Below are positions 1 through 8,775 of a DNA stretch of 64,000 nucleotides, piece by piece. This DNA is from Acidiferrimicrobium sp. IK. GTDB taxonomy: Bacteria; Actinomycetota; Acidimicrobiia; Acidimicrobiales; Palsa-688. The stretch spans positions 124,001 through 188,000 of the forward strand of contig NZ_JAIMCB010000004.1 in the NCBI RefSeq assembly GCF_025499425.1. The letters are read 5' to 3'. The position numbers were made by a program, and so were the translations under genes. The notes under the pieces were generated by a model. It saw only the letters and a program-made list of their open reading frames with translations. It did no database searches and was not told the DNA's origin. The first letter of the stretch is position 1. Every line of letters begins with the position of its first letter.

Positions 1-301
1 GCAGCGAGCTCTGGACAGCCAGGTACAGCGCGAGAGCGAGGAACGCCGATCATCCTGAGGGTCCGGCGCTGGCGGGCGCGGTGGGCGTCGGCGAGCTCCC
101 ACAACACGACGGTGGAAGCGCCGATCTCGATCAGGCTGTCGATCCCGAAGCCCCGAGCGCAATGGAGCCGGCCCGGACGGCAGCGACGGCAACGACGACG
201 ACCCCAACGACGTTCCAGCCGAGAGTGGCGTACTCGAGGCGGCGGCCTCGTCGGAGCAGCCCGGTGGCGGGCTGGACACGGTCGGGGGTCATCGCCGCCA
301 T
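1..301 (-). pseudogene. Cation diffusion facilitator (CDF)-like transporter, frame-disrupted, N-terminal part only
   Basis: Reading leftwards from ATG 301 (or 292), the first segment gives RRGRRLEYATLGWNVVGVVV and a hydrophobic helix, typical of the first membrane segment of actinobacterial CDF/cation-efflux proteins. That frame stops at 131-133. The frame next to it carries the expected continuation, GFGIDSLIEIGASTVVLWEL, from about 152 to 50. A second shift near 46-50 returns to AFLALALYLAVQSSL. The homology therefore runs through two frame breaks, each of which a single indel could explain. The family normally exports Zn, Co or Fe in exchange for protons. Either this is a decaying gene or the assembly has two errors. 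The rest lies beyond the window edge. Confidence 0.6.
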
Positions 302-368
302 CTTTGTCCGGGCGGGTCCTCTGCGGCCCACCGGCACGCGACGAGGGGCCGCTGCCGGCCGCCGGTGC

Positions 369-659
369 TCAGGGCAGAGAGCTGGGCGGCCAGCCCGGCA
401 GCACGCTCACCACGCGGCGCTGCCCGATCTCCGGCAGCCGCCGAGCAGCGCGATCGGCGTCGGTCCCGTGTCCGATGCCTGCGGCGCGCAAGAGCGCAAG
501 CTCGGCAACATCCGGTGCCGCCCAGTGCAACTCGACGGACCACTCAGCTGCGGCCTGGTCGCTCACCGCGGCGCAGCCCTCGCGGTCTGAGCCGCCCTTC
601 CTCGTTCCGCCGTTGGTGGCCCCGCCGTCGGTGGCCTCGCCGCGCCCGTCCATCGCCAT
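369..659 (-). CDS. Doubtful small hypothetical protein
   Basis: This open frame lies between the MarR gene and the CDF fragment on the same strand. I take ATG 659 as the start; GTG 566 would give about 65 residues, with the later part reading EWSVELHWAAPDVAELALL. The first half is low-complexity Gly/Thr/Arg and does not look like a folded domain. The second half is more protein-like, but I recognise no family. Since the neighbouring CDF gene is frame-disrupted, this may also be a remnant or a chance frame. Confidence 0.25.
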   Translation of the reverse strand: MAMDGRGEATDGGATNGGTRKGGSDREGCAAVSDQAAAEWSVELHWAAPDVAELALLRAAGIGHGTDADRAARRLPEIGQRRVVSVLPGWPPSSLP

Positions 660-803
660 GTCGCCGGTCCTGCCTTTCGGGTCGTCGGTGCCCCAACCCT
701 TCGGCCGCCGGGCGCGGGACCTGAGGTCGCGAGTACGAGGCGACTGAGGTCGCCCGACGTTGGGCACCGGACGTTGGGCAGTGGAGGTCAGGCCAGGTGG
801 CCG

Positions 804-1304
804 TCAGGCCGGGTGGGCGCTGCGCCGACCCAGGGCGATCTCGAGGCCGTCCTCCGCCAGGGCATCGACAACCGCCCCCGCGATGGCCGCCAACTGCCCG
901 ACCTGGTCACGGTCCAGGCGGTCGAACACCAGCCGCCGGACCAGCGCGACGTGACCGGGAGCGGCCCGCTCCACCAGCGCCACGCCGGCCTCGGTCAGGG
1001 TGGCGTGCACGGCGCGGCGGCTCTGCGGGCAGGGGGAGCGGCTGATCAGCCCGAGCCCCTCCAGCCTGGCCGCCGCATGCGACAGGCGACTTTGCGAGCT
1101 GTTGGTCGCCAACGCCAGCTGGTGCATGTGAAGCGTCCGGTCCTGGGCCTCGGAGAGCTGGGCCAGGATGCCGTAGGCCGCATGGGACAGGCCCGAGTCG
1201 TGCTGCAGCTGCCGGTCGAGGGCTACATCGAGCAGGGTCGTGGCCGCCAGCAGCGACGTCCACGCCTGCTGCTCGTCGTCGTCGAGCCACCGCGGTTCGG
1301 CCAT
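804..1304 (-). CDS. MarR-family transcriptional regulator
   Basis: A protein of 166 residues with the MarR winged-helix layout. It has an N-terminal dimerisation helix (WTSLLAATTLLDVALDRQL), then LSHAAYGILAQLSEA, the recognition-helix region SQSRLSHAAARLEGLGLI, and the wing SRRAVHATLTEAG. ATG 1304 is preferred over GTG 1313 because a TACAGT hexamer (1312-1317, minus strand) sits 7 nt upstream, as in a leaderless transcript. MarR proteins are dimeric repressors that usually control their own gene and a neighbour and respond to phenolic ligands or oxidants. The gene is divergent from hrpA, and a palindrome at 1337-1346 is a plausible operator. The target is unknown. Confidence 0.85.
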   Translation of the reverse strand: MAEPRWLDDDEQQAWTSLLAATTLLDVALDRQLQHDSGLSHAAYGILAQLSEAQDRTLHMHQLALATNSSQSRLSHAAARLEGLGLISRSPCPQSRRAVHATLTEAGVALVERAAPGHVALVRRLVFDRLDRDQVGQLAAIAGAVVDALAEDGLEIALGRRSAHPA

Positions 1305-1311
1305 CCACGGC

Positions 1312-1317
1312 ACTGTA
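1312..1317 (-). promoter_or_regulatory. Leaderless -10 element for the MarR gene
   Basis: TACAGT on the minus strand, 7 nt before ATG 1304. The spacing fits transcription starting at or next to the A of the start codon. The -35 region is poor. Confidence 0.45.
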
Positions 1318-1336
1318 ACCCCCGCACCCGATTAGT

Positions 1337-1346
1337 TGAAGCTTCA
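1337..1346. promoter_or_regulatory. Candidate MarR operator
   Basis: TGAAGCTTCA is a perfect 10-bp palindrome in the divergent MarR-hrpA spacer, just upstream of the MarR -10 element. Its TAGTTGAAG left flank resembles MarR-family operators of the TTGAA-TTCAA type. Autoregulation is inferred from position only. Confidence 0.4.
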
Positions 1347-1406
1347 TGGCTGTCAGGTTTTGCGGGCGCGCGAGTCACGCCCCTCCGGGGATACTGGACG
1401 CCGCCT

Positions 1407-4400
1407 GTGAACGTGACCGCAGACCACCTCCGTGTCCGCCTTGGCGGCCTGACCGACCGCGACCGGCACCGCCTGGCGCGCCGGCTGGCGCGCGCCCGCA
1501 ACGCCGGCGACCTCGAATCCGTGGAGGCCGCGGTGGCCGCCGCCGAGGCCAGGATGGCCGCCCGCGTCGCCGCGGTGCCCGACGTCACCTACCCGGAGGA
1601 CCTCCCGGTGAGCGGCCGGCGCGACGACATCCTCGCCGCGCTGCGGGACCATCAGGTCGTGGTCGTCGCCGGCGAGACCGGATCGGGCAAGACGACGCAG
1701 CTGCCGAAGATGTGCCTCGAGCTCGGCCGCGGGGTGAGAGGAATGATCGGACACACCCAGCCGCGACGCATCGCGGCCCGCACCGTCGCGGAGCGGCTGG
1801 CCGACGAGCTCGACGTCACCCTCGGCGGACCTGTCGGGTATGCGGTCCGCTTCGACGACCGGGTCGCGGACGCGACCCTGATCAAGGTCATGACCGACGG
1901 CATCCTCCTGGCCGAAATCCAGCGGGACCGGCTGCTGCTCGCCTACGACACGATCATCGTCGACGAGGCCCACGAGCGCTCCCTCAACATCGATTTCCTT
2001 CTCGGCTATCTCACCCAGCTGCTGCCGCAACGCCCCGACCTGAAGGTCGTGGTGACCTCCGCCACCATCGACACCGCCCGCTTCGCGGCCCACTTCGACG
2101 CCCCCGTCGTCGAGGTCAGCGGTCGCACCTACCCCGTCGAGGTCCGCTACCGCCCAGTCGTCGACGACGAATCCGACCGGGGCCGTGACCAGTCGCAGGC
2201 GATCTGCGACGCGGTGGACGAACTGGCCGGGGAGGGACCCGGCGACGTGCTGGTGTTCCTGGCCGGCGAGCGCGACATCCGCGACGCAGCCGACGCCCTG
2301 CGAGAGTCCACAGCCGGGCGCAGCCGCGACGAGATCGAGATCCTGCCGCTCTACGCCAGGCTGTCGGCCGCCGAGCAGCACAAGGTGTTCAAGGCCCACC
2401 GGGGCCGGCGAGTGGTGCTGGCCACCAACGTGGCGGAGACGTCGCTCACGGTGCCCGGCGTCCGGTTCGTGGTGGATACCGGCACAGCTCGGATCTCGCG
2501 CTACAACCACCGGACCAAGGTGCAGCGCCTGCCGATCGAGCCGGTATCGCAGGCGTCGGCCAACCAGCGCTCGGGGCGCTGCGGGCGGGTGGCGCCGGGA
2601 GTGTGCATTCGCCTCTACAGCGAGGAGGACTTCGCGGAGCGCCCGCAGTTCACCGACCCGGAGATCTTGCGGACCAACCTGGCGTCGGTCATCTTGCAGA
2701 TGACCGCCATCGGCCTCGGTGACATCGCCGCGTTCCCCTTCGTCGAAGCGCCGGACCGGCGCAGCGTGGCCGACGGGATGGCGCTGCTAGACGAGCTTGG
2801 GGCGTTCGCCCCGCTCGACGCGAGGCAGCCGCTGCCGGCGCAGAGCCGGCGGCTGAGCCCGATCGGGCGGCGCCTGGCCCAGCTGCCCCTCGACCCCCGC
2901 ATCGGCCGGATGGTCATCGAGGCCGAGGCCCTCGACTGCCTCCGAGAGGTGACGATCATCGCTGCCGCCCTGTCGATCCAAGACCCGAGGGAACGGCCTT
3001 CCGACAAGGCGCAGGCGGCCGCGGAGGCCCACCGCCGCTTCTCGGTCCCCGAGTCGGACTTCCTCGGCATGGTCTCGCTCTGGGAGCACCTGGCCGAGCA
3101 ACAGTCGGTCCTGTCAGGCAACCAGTTCCGCAGGTGGTGCCGGGTGAACTTCCTCAACGTGCTGCGGGTGAGGGAATGGCAGGACCTGGCCGGCCAGATC
3201 CGCCAGGTCCACCGCTCGCAAGGCGTGCGTCCCAACCGCGAGGCGGCCCATCCTGATCACGTCCATCAGGCGGTCCTCGCCGGTCTCCTCTCGCGCATCG
3301 GTATGCGCGACCGCGAGCGGGGTGACTACCTCGGCGCCCGCTCCACCCGATGGCAGATCGGCCGCGGGTCGGTGCTGGCCCGCAAGCAGCCGGCGTGGGC
3401 CATGGCGGCCGAGCTGGTGGAGACCGACCGGACCTGGGCCCGCACCGTCGCCCGCATCGAGCCGGTGTGGGCGGAGCGGCTCGGATCGCACCTGGTGAAG
3501 CGCAGCTGGACCGAACCGTGGTGGGACCCCGACCGGGCTGAGGCGGTCACCGACGAGCGGGTCACCCTCTACGGGCTGCCCGTCGTCGCCGGCCGCCGCA
3601 CCGGGTACTCCCGGATCGACCCCGTGGAATCCCGCCGGCTATTCCTCGAGCACGCCCTGGCGCGAGAGGAGTGGGCCGCCGCGCCGGAATTCCTCGCACG
3701 CACCCGCCGCCGGATGGAGGAGGTGGAGGTCCTCGAGGAGCGGGTCCGGCGCCGGGATCTGCTGGCCGGCGACGACGCCCGCCTGGCGTGGTGGGACTCG
3801 CGTATCCCTGCGGACGTGGTCAGCGGGCGCAGCTTCCTGCGGTGGTGGAAGAAGGCCAGCCGCGACCAACCGGACCAGCTCGACGTCCCGCTGAGCGTCC
3901 TGGTCGACCGCTCGGGAGGCCCCGTCGACCTGCGGGACTGGCCCGACGAGTGGCACCAAGACGACCTGCGCCTGCGGCTCCGCTACACCTTCGACCCGGG
4001 CCGCCCCGGCGACGGGGTGGCGGTCGTGGTCCCCCTCGTGGCGCTCAACCGACTCCGACCCGACGGCTTCGACTGGAACGTGCCCGGCTTGCGCTTGGAG
4101 CTGGTCACCGCGCTGGTCCGGGCGCTGCCCAAGACCCTGCGGCGCCACTTCGTCCCCGCCGCCGAGGTCGCCGCCGACGTGCTCGGGCGCTGCGGGCCGG
4201 CCGACGGGCCGCTGCTGGAAGTCGTCGCCCGTCAGCTCTCCCGCCGCTCCGGTGAGCGGGTGCGGGCCTCCATGTGGGACCCCGACCAGCTCCCCGCCCA
4301 TCTACGCATGACCTTCGAGGTGGTCGACGGTTCCGGTTCGGTGCGGGCCCGGGGTCACGACGTCGGGGAGCTGCGCCGGCTGCTCGAAGACGAGGTCCGG

Positions 4401-5306
4401 GAGGCGGTAGCGGCAGCGGTGCCGGGAATCGAACGGCACGGCGAGGTGACCTGGAGTTTCGGGACGATACCCCGGCGGCTCGAGGCCGATGGCGTGGTCG
4501 GGTACCCGGCGCTGGTCGACGAAGCCGACGCGGTCGGCTTGGCGGTCCTCGACACGCCGGCCGCCCAGGCGCAGAGCATGTGGCGGGGCAGCGCCCGCCT
4601 TCTGCGCCTCGCCGCGCCCCTGCCGAGCGGTCATCTCCAGCGTCGGCTTACCAACGACACCAAGCTGGCGCTCGCCCGGTGGGAGACCCCGGTCGGGGAG
4701 CTGCTCGACGACTGCGCGAGCGCCGCCATCGACGACATCCTCACCCGCCACGGCGGCCCCGCGTACGACGAGGCCGGTTTCGAGGTCCTCGCCGGCGACG
4801 CCCGGGCTGGCCTGCAGGACCGCGTCGCCACGCTGGCCACCATCGCCGGCGGGGTCCTGGCCGCAGCCGAGCGCGTCGAGGAGCGGGTCGCTGCCCTCGA
4901 GCGGCGGGACCGCACCGGTGACCTGGCGGCATCGCTGGCCGACGTTCGCCGCCAGCTCGACCGTCTCGTCGGCCCCGGGTTCGTGGCGATGACCGGGAGT
5001 GCCCACCTGGCGGACCTGATGCGCTACCTCGAGGCGGCGTACCGGCGCCTCGAGCGGTTACCGGCGGGCGTCCGGCGCGACACCGAGCACATGGCCCGCA
5101 TCGCCCGGGTCCAGTCCCGCTACGAGCGTCTCGCCGACCAGGTCGTCGAGGGGACCGCGTCCCCGGCGGTCATGCGCGGCCTGGCCCGGGTCCGGTGGAT
5201 GCTCGAGGAGCTGCGCGTCAGCCTCTTCGCCCAAGTCCTCGGCACCGCCGGGCCGGTCAGCGAGGAGCGCATCAACCGCCTGCTCGACGCCATGGTCGAG
5301 GCCTGA
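1407..5306 (+). CDS. hrpA: HrpA-type DEAH-box ATP-dependent RNA helicase
   Basis: A protein of 1,299 residues from GTG 1407, matching the roughly 1,300 residues of E. coli HrpA. Walker A (GETGSGKTTQ) lies near residue 89, the DEAH box (VDEAHERS) near 184, then SATID, and motif VI (QRSGRCGRVAPG) near 390. The helicase-associated and OB-fold regions and the long HrpA-specific C-terminus follow. GTG 1413 is an alternative start. The frame stays open far upstream, but that part is antisense to the MarR gene and not protein-like. HrpA unwinds RNA and, in E. coli, rescues stalled ribosomes by pulling on mRNA. It acts in the cytoplasm. It is monocistronic here, with only 32 bp to the convergent EamA gene. 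Confidence 0.92.
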   Translation: MNVTADHLRVRLGGLTDRDRHRLARRLARARNAGDLESVEAAVAAAEARMAARVAAVPDVTYPEDLPVSGRRDDILAALRDHQVVVVAGETGSGKTTQLPKMCLELGRGVRGMIGHTQPRRIAARTVAERLADELDVTLGGPVGYAVRFDDRVADATLIKVMTDGILLAEIQRDRLLLAYDTIIVDEAHERSLNIDFLLGYLTQLLPQRPDLKVVVTSATIDTARFAAHFDAPVVEVSGRTYPVEVRYRPVVDDESDRGRDQSQAICDAVDELAGEGPGDVLVFLAGERDIRDAADALRESTAGRSRDEIEILPLYARLSAAEQHKVFKAHRGRRVVLATNVAETSLTVPGVRFVVDTGTARISRYNHRTKVQRLPIEPVSQASANQRSGRCGRVAPGVCIRLYSEEDFAERPQFTDPEILRTNLASVILQMTAIGLGDIAAFPFVEAPDRRSVADGMALLDELGAFAPLDARQPLPAQSRRLSPIGRRLAQLPLDPRIGRMVIEAEALDCLREVTIIAAALSIQDPRERPSDKAQAAAEAHRRFSVPESDFLGMVSLWEHLAEQQSVLSGNQFRRWCRVNFLNVLRVREWQDLAGQIRQVHRSQGVRPNREAAHPDHVHQAVLAGLLSRIGMRDRERGDYLGARSTRWQIGRGSVLARKQPAWAMAAELVETDRTWARTVARIEPVWAERLGSHLVKRSWTEPWWDPDRAEAVTDERVTLYGLPVVAGRRTGYSRIDPVESRRLFLEHALAREEWAAAPEFLARTRRRMEEVEVLEERVRRRDLLAGDDARLAWWDSRIPADVVSGRSFLRWWKKASRDQPDQLDVPLSVLVDRSGGPVDLRDWPDEWHQDDLRLRLRYTFDPGRPGDGVAVVVPLVALNRLRPDGFDWNVPGLRLELVTALVRALPKTLRRHFVPAAEVAADVLGRCGPADGPLLEVVARQLSRRSGERVRASMWDPDQLPAHLRMTFEVVDGSGSVRARGHDVGELRRLLEDEVREAVAAAVPGIERHGEVTWSFGTIPRRLEADGVVGYPALVDEADAVGLAVLDTPAAQAQSMWRGSARLLRLAAPLPSGHLQRRLTNDTKLALARWETPVGELLDDCASAAIDDILTRHGGPAYDEAGFEVLAGDARAGLQDRVATLATIAGGVLAAAERVEERVAALERRDRTGDLAASLADVRRQLDRLVGPGFVAMTGSAHLADLMRYLEAAYRRLERLPAGVRRDTEHMARIARVQSRYERLADQVVEGTASPAVMRGLARVRWMLEELRVSLFAQVLGTAGPVSEERINRLLDAMVEA

Positions 5307-5338
5307 CACCCGTCCGCCCGTAGCTGGCGTCGGCGGGG

Positions 5339-6214
5339 TCAGGCGTCGAGCGCCACGTCCGGTCGTCGCGCCGACGCGATGCTCGACCCGACGTTGGCCG
5401 AGATCACCAGAACCACCGCAACGACCTCGTGACCGCCCAGATGCTGGCCGAGCACGACCAGCCCGGCCAGTGCCGCGACCGCAGGATCCAAGCTGAGCAG
5501 CACGCCGAACGCTCGGGGCGACACCGACCGCAACGCCACCAGCTCCAGCGAGTACGGCAGGACCGACGACAGCACCGCCACCGCCAGCCCCAGCCCGAGG
5601 GTCGAAGGATGCACCAGCCTGGTGCCGCCGGCCACCAACCCGCCGGGCGCGACGATCACCGCGGCTACGACCATCGCCAACGCCAGCCCGTCGACGCCCT
5701 CCATCCGCCGGCCCGCCTCCCGACTGAGGAGGATGTAACCGGCCCAGCACCCGCCGGCGACCAACGCCAGCACGATGCCGACCGGGTCGAGGCGGCCGCC
5801 GGGGGAGGCCGCCAGCAACGCCACGCCGGCCCCGGCCAGCGCGGCCCACAGCAGGTCCCGCAAACGGCGCGACCCGGCCACCGCGACGGCCAGCGGACCG
5901 ACGAACTCCACGGTCACCGCCACCCCGAGCGGTATGCGGGCGATCGACTCGTAAAACGCCAGGTTCATGGCCCCGAGCGCCACCCCGAAGAGAGCCACCG
6001 CCGCCAGGTCGCGGCCGCGCCGGGAGCGCGGCGACGGACGGACCGCGGCGAGGAGGACCACCGCGCCGAGGACCAGCCGCAGCGTGACCGCGCCTGCCGG
6101 CCCGACCCGGGCGAAGAGGTGGGTGGCCACCGCCGCGCCGGACTGCACCGAGACCGCTCCGGTCGCGACGAGCAGCTCGGGCCGGACCCGCCGTCGCCCC
6201 GCCCGGACGGTCAC
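5339..6214 (-). CDS. EamA/DMT-family inner-membrane transporter (RhtA-like)
   Basis: A protein of 291 residues from GTG 6214 (an upstream start at 6268 would overlap the previous gene). It is very hydrophobic, with about ten predicted membrane segments in two EamA repeats. Family signatures include THLFARVGPAGAVTLRLVLGA, MNLAFYESIARIPLGVAVTVEF and SVLPYSLELVALRSVSPRAFGV. The last pattern is characteristic of RhtA-type threonine/homoserine exporters, so amino-acid or metabolite export is likely; the substrate cannot be told from sequence. It lies 29 bp behind the S9 peptidase gene on the same strand and may be co-transcribed. Confidence 0.85.
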   Translation of the reverse strand: MTVRAGRRRVRPELLVATGAVSVQSGAAVATHLFARVGPAGAVTLRLVLGAVVLLAAVRPSPRSRRGRDLAAVALFGVALGAMNLAFYESIARIPLGVAVTVEFVGPLAVAVAGSRRLRDLLWAALAGAGVALLAASPGGRLDPVGIVLALVAGGCWAGYILLSREAGRRMEGVDGLALAMVVAAVIVAPGGLVAGGTRLVHPSTLGLGLAVAVLSSVLPYSLELVALRSVSPRAFGVLLSLDPAVAALAGLVVLGQHLGGHEVVAVVLVISANVGSSIASARRPDVALDA

Positions 6215-6243
6215 CGCGGCTTGTCCCCGGCCCTCTGGGCCCG

Positions 6244-8280
6244 TCAGCGCAGGTACCGGTCGAACCACTCCAGGATCAGCTCAGCTCGCATGACGCGATG
6301 TGCCGGGCTGCCAGAGCGCGACAGCTCGTGGGTCTCCTCAGGGAAGCGGACCAGCTCCGGATGGCGCCCGAGCAGCTTCAACGCCACGAAAAGCTCCTCC
6401 GCCTGGGACATCGGGCAGCGCAGGTCATTCTCGGAGTGAACGATCAGCACCGGGGTCGTCATGTCCGATACGTGGGTGATCGGGGAGTGGCGGGCGAACA
6501 GCTCGGGCCGCTGAAGGTGGTCGTGGCCGACATAGGCGGCGAAGAACCCGGCGATGTCGGAGTCCGATTCCATGGTCAGGAGGTTGTTGACCGCCCGCTC
6601 CGACACCGCCGCGGTGAACCGGTCGTCGTGGCCGATGATCCACGACGTCAGGTAACCCCCGTAGGAGCCTCCCTGGATGCCGAGGCGGTCGGCGTCGACC
6701 CACTCGAAACGGTCGGCCGCCTCCTCGACGCACGCGAGGACGTCGTCGGCGTCCACGCCGCCCCACCCAGACCCCGCGTCGTCTCCGGCCTCGGGCCAGC
6801 GCACCGCTCGGCCCCACGCCTCCGAGTAACCGGAGCTTCCCCGCGGGTTGCAGTAGACGACGCCGTAGCCGTGCGCGGCCTGCAGCTGGAACTCGTCGAA
6901 GAGGACATGGCCGTACTGGGTGAAAGGACCGCCGTGGATGTTGAGGATGGTGGGATGCCGGCCGGGACCCGCGTCGAGAGGAGCCATCGCCCAGCACTCG
7001 ACCTCGGTCCCGTCAGCGGAGGTGGCGACAAAGCGTTCCGGCTCGACCAGCGTCGCCTCCGCCCGCAAGCTCGCCGTCAGTTCTGTCACCCGGCGTTCGG
7101 CGCCGGGGGTCAGTCGGCCGCCGGCGGCGGCGCCCCCCGGCGACAGCGGCGCGACGTGGAATTCGGGCAGGTGGAGCGCGTCGCCGGCCGAGAACGCCAC
7201 GATCGCGTCCTGCGCCGCCGGGCCGCTCACATCCCACGAGACGATCCGCCGGTCGCCGCCGAGCCACAGCGCCGGTGGTGCCGAACCGTCGGACGGGACG
7301 CTCCACAAGCGCAGCGCGCCGGCATCCTCGGCGCTGAAGACCAGATCGTCGCCGAGCCACGCCGGCGGTCGGGGCCCTTCGTGGGGGGCGGCGTTGCGGT
7401 CGAGGTCGGAAGACAGGACCCGGAGGCTGGAGGCGCCCTCGGCGGCGACGAGCACGCCGACCTGGCCGTGGCGGGGTTCGTTCATCGGGGTCGGCACGAC
7501 GAGGAACGCCAGGCGGGTGCCGTCGGGCGACCACGACGGCGCGAAGTAGCTGGCGTCGGTCGGCGTCACCCGCTCCGGCACGCCGATCGGCCCGTCTACC
7601 CGCACGGTCCACAGGTCCCGGCACAGGTCCATGTCCCACCCGTCGTGGCGGCCCGAGGACCACGCCAAGGCCGTGCCCTGCGGGGACCACGCGACGTTCC
7701 TCGCCTCCCACGGCCCGGGGGTGACCAGCACCGGCTCGCCGGGCACCTCGAGGTCGACCAGGTACACGTGGGCCGGGCGGTCGGACACGAACCCCTCCCC
7801 GTTGAGGCGGGAGAGGAGAGTCGTGATCCGCCGGGGCGGCATGCGATCGGGCGGCAGGGGAGCGCCCTCGGGTCCGTACTGGTCGCGGTCGCGGTCGCGC
7901 ACCACGACCGCCAGCCGGCGCCCGTCAGGTGACCAGGCCAGCTCCTCGACTTCGTCGTCGAAGCGGGCCGGCTGGCCGGCGGATCCCGGAGCCCCGACCG
8001 CCATGGTGGACACGATTCGATCTCCCGACGCGACCTTGGTGACCCACGCCAGCTGGCGTCCGTCGGGTGACCACACGGGGTGCTCGTCGCGCTCGGTTCC
8101 CGCCGACACTGGCCACGGGTTGCCGCCCGCGGTGTCGGCCACCCACACCCGGCTGCGATAGCGGTTGGCGCGCTGGTCGACCGAGGTGATGGTGAACGCC
8201 GCCAGCCGTCCGTCGGGGGCCAGCCTCACGGCCCCCGCGGACGCCAGCCGGGCGATGTGGTGAGGTTTCATCCCGCTCAT
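6244..8280 (-). CDS. S9-family (prolyl oligopeptidase/acylaminoacyl-peptidase-like) serine peptidase
   Basis: A protein of 678 residues. The N-terminal two thirds hold WD40-like beta-propeller repeats (WSPDGRQLAWV, WSPDGRRLAVV, WSPDGTRLAFL), and the C-terminal third is an alpha/beta-hydrolase. The nucleophile sits in GGSYGG (Ser near residue 540), the acid in HSENDLRCP (near 615) and the His in ETHELS (near 648). The oxyanion region is NIHGGPFTQYG. No signal peptide is seen, so it is probably cytoplasmic, degrading short or N-acylated peptides. ATG 8280 is chosen because TACGGT lies 7 nt upstream; an earlier in-frame start at 8322 is not needed for the fold. Confidence 0.9.
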   Translation of the reverse strand: MSGMKPHHIARLASAGAVRLAPDGRLAAFTITSVDQRANRYRSRVWVADTAGGNPWPVSAGTERDEHPVWSPDGRQLAWVTKVASGDRIVSTMAVGAPGSAGQPARFDDEVEELAWSPDGRRLAVVVRDRDRDQYGPEGAPLPPDRMPPRRITTLLSRLNGEGFVSDRPAHVYLVDLEVPGEPVLVTPGPWEARNVAWSPQGTALAWSSGRHDGWDMDLCRDLWTVRVDGPIGVPERVTPTDASYFAPSWSPDGTRLAFLVVPTPMNEPRHGQVGVLVAAEGASSLRVLSSDLDRNAAPHEGPRPPAWLGDDLVFSAEDAGALRLWSVPSDGSAPPALWLGGDRRIVSWDVSGPAAQDAIVAFSAGDALHLPEFHVAPLSPGGAAAGGRLTPGAERRVTELTASLRAEATLVEPERFVATSADGTEVECWAMAPLDAGPGRHPTILNIHGGPFTQYGHVLFDEFQLQAAHGYGVVYCNPRGSSGYSEAWGRAVRWPEAGDDAGSGWGGVDADDVLACVEEAADRFEWVDADRLGIQGGSYGGYLTSWIIGHDDRFTAAVSERAVNNLLTMESDSDIAGFFAAYVGHDHLQRPELFARHSPITHVSDMTTPVLIVHSENDLRCPMSQAEELFVALKLLGRHPELVRFPEETHELSRSGSPAHRVMRAELILEWFDRYLR

Positions 8281-8287
8281 GGCGTCC

Positions 8288-8293
8288 ACCGTA
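8288..8293 (-). promoter_or_regulatory. Leaderless -10 element for the S9 peptidase gene
   Basis: TACGGT on the minus strand, 7 nt before ATG 8280. It fixes the choice of start. Confidence 0.45.
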
Positions 8294-8360
8294 GGGGGCG
8301 GAACCGCCGCCGGCCGGGCCATTCCGGTTATCGGACATTCCGGGCGGGTACGACGCCTGT

Positions 8361-8696
8361 GTGAAGAAGAGTGCGGGGTCTTCGATGGAGCTGTTGCGTA
8401 TTTCCGTCGAGACCGAACCAGGGCGGGTCGTGTGCCGTATCAGCGGCGACCTCGACGCCGCCAGCGCGGCCCGCCTGCGGGCCGTTCTCGCTGAGCAGCT
8501 GGACGAGGGCAGCGACGCGGTCGTCGACCTGTCCGGCCTCGGGTTCATCGACTCGAGCGGCCTGGGGGTGCTCGTCGGGGCGCTCAAGCGCTTCGACGCC
8601 GCCGGTCGCCAGCTGAGCTTGCGGGCGCCGACGCCGTCCCTTCAGCGGGTGCTGGAGATGACCGGCCTGGCCGCCGCCTTCGTCGTCGAACGCTGA
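8361..8696 (+). CDS. STAS-domain anti-sigma factor antagonist
   Basis: A small protein of 111 residues covering one STAS domain, as in SpoIIAA/RsbV. The phosphorylatable Ser is in VVDLSGLGFIDSSGLGVLV, in the expected DSSGL motif. Such proteins bind and remove an anti-sigma kinase when unphosphorylated. GTG 8361 has a weak TACGAC hexamer 6 nt upstream; ATG 8385 would remove eight residues outside the domain. No cognate anti-sigma kinase or phosphatase is present nearby, so the partner is encoded elsewhere. Confidence 0.88.
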   Translation: MKKSAGSSMELLRISVETEPGRVVCRISGDLDAASAARLRAVLAEQLDEGSDAVVDLSGLGFIDSSGLGVLVGALKRFDAAGRQLSLRAPTPSLQRVLEMTGLAAAFVVER

Positions 8697-8709
8697 CCCG
8701 GCCCGGAAC

Positions 8710-8745
8710 GGGGTAGCACTGGAGAGTGGGGTAGCACTGGAGAGT
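8710..8745 (+). repeat. Perfect 18-bp tandem duplication
   Basis: GGGGTAGCACTGGAGAGT occurs twice back to back (8710-8727 and 8728-8745), directly upstream of the hydroxylase gene at 8776. It could duplicate a regulator site or be a slippage product. Confidence 0.85.
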
Positions 8746-8775
8746 AAGGCGGAGGCAGTACCCTTCTAACTCGAT

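Noticed and set aside
774..1406. Upstream extension of the hrpA reading frame
   Set aside because: It is antisense to the MarR gene and does not look protein-like; GTG 1407 gives the normal HrpA length.
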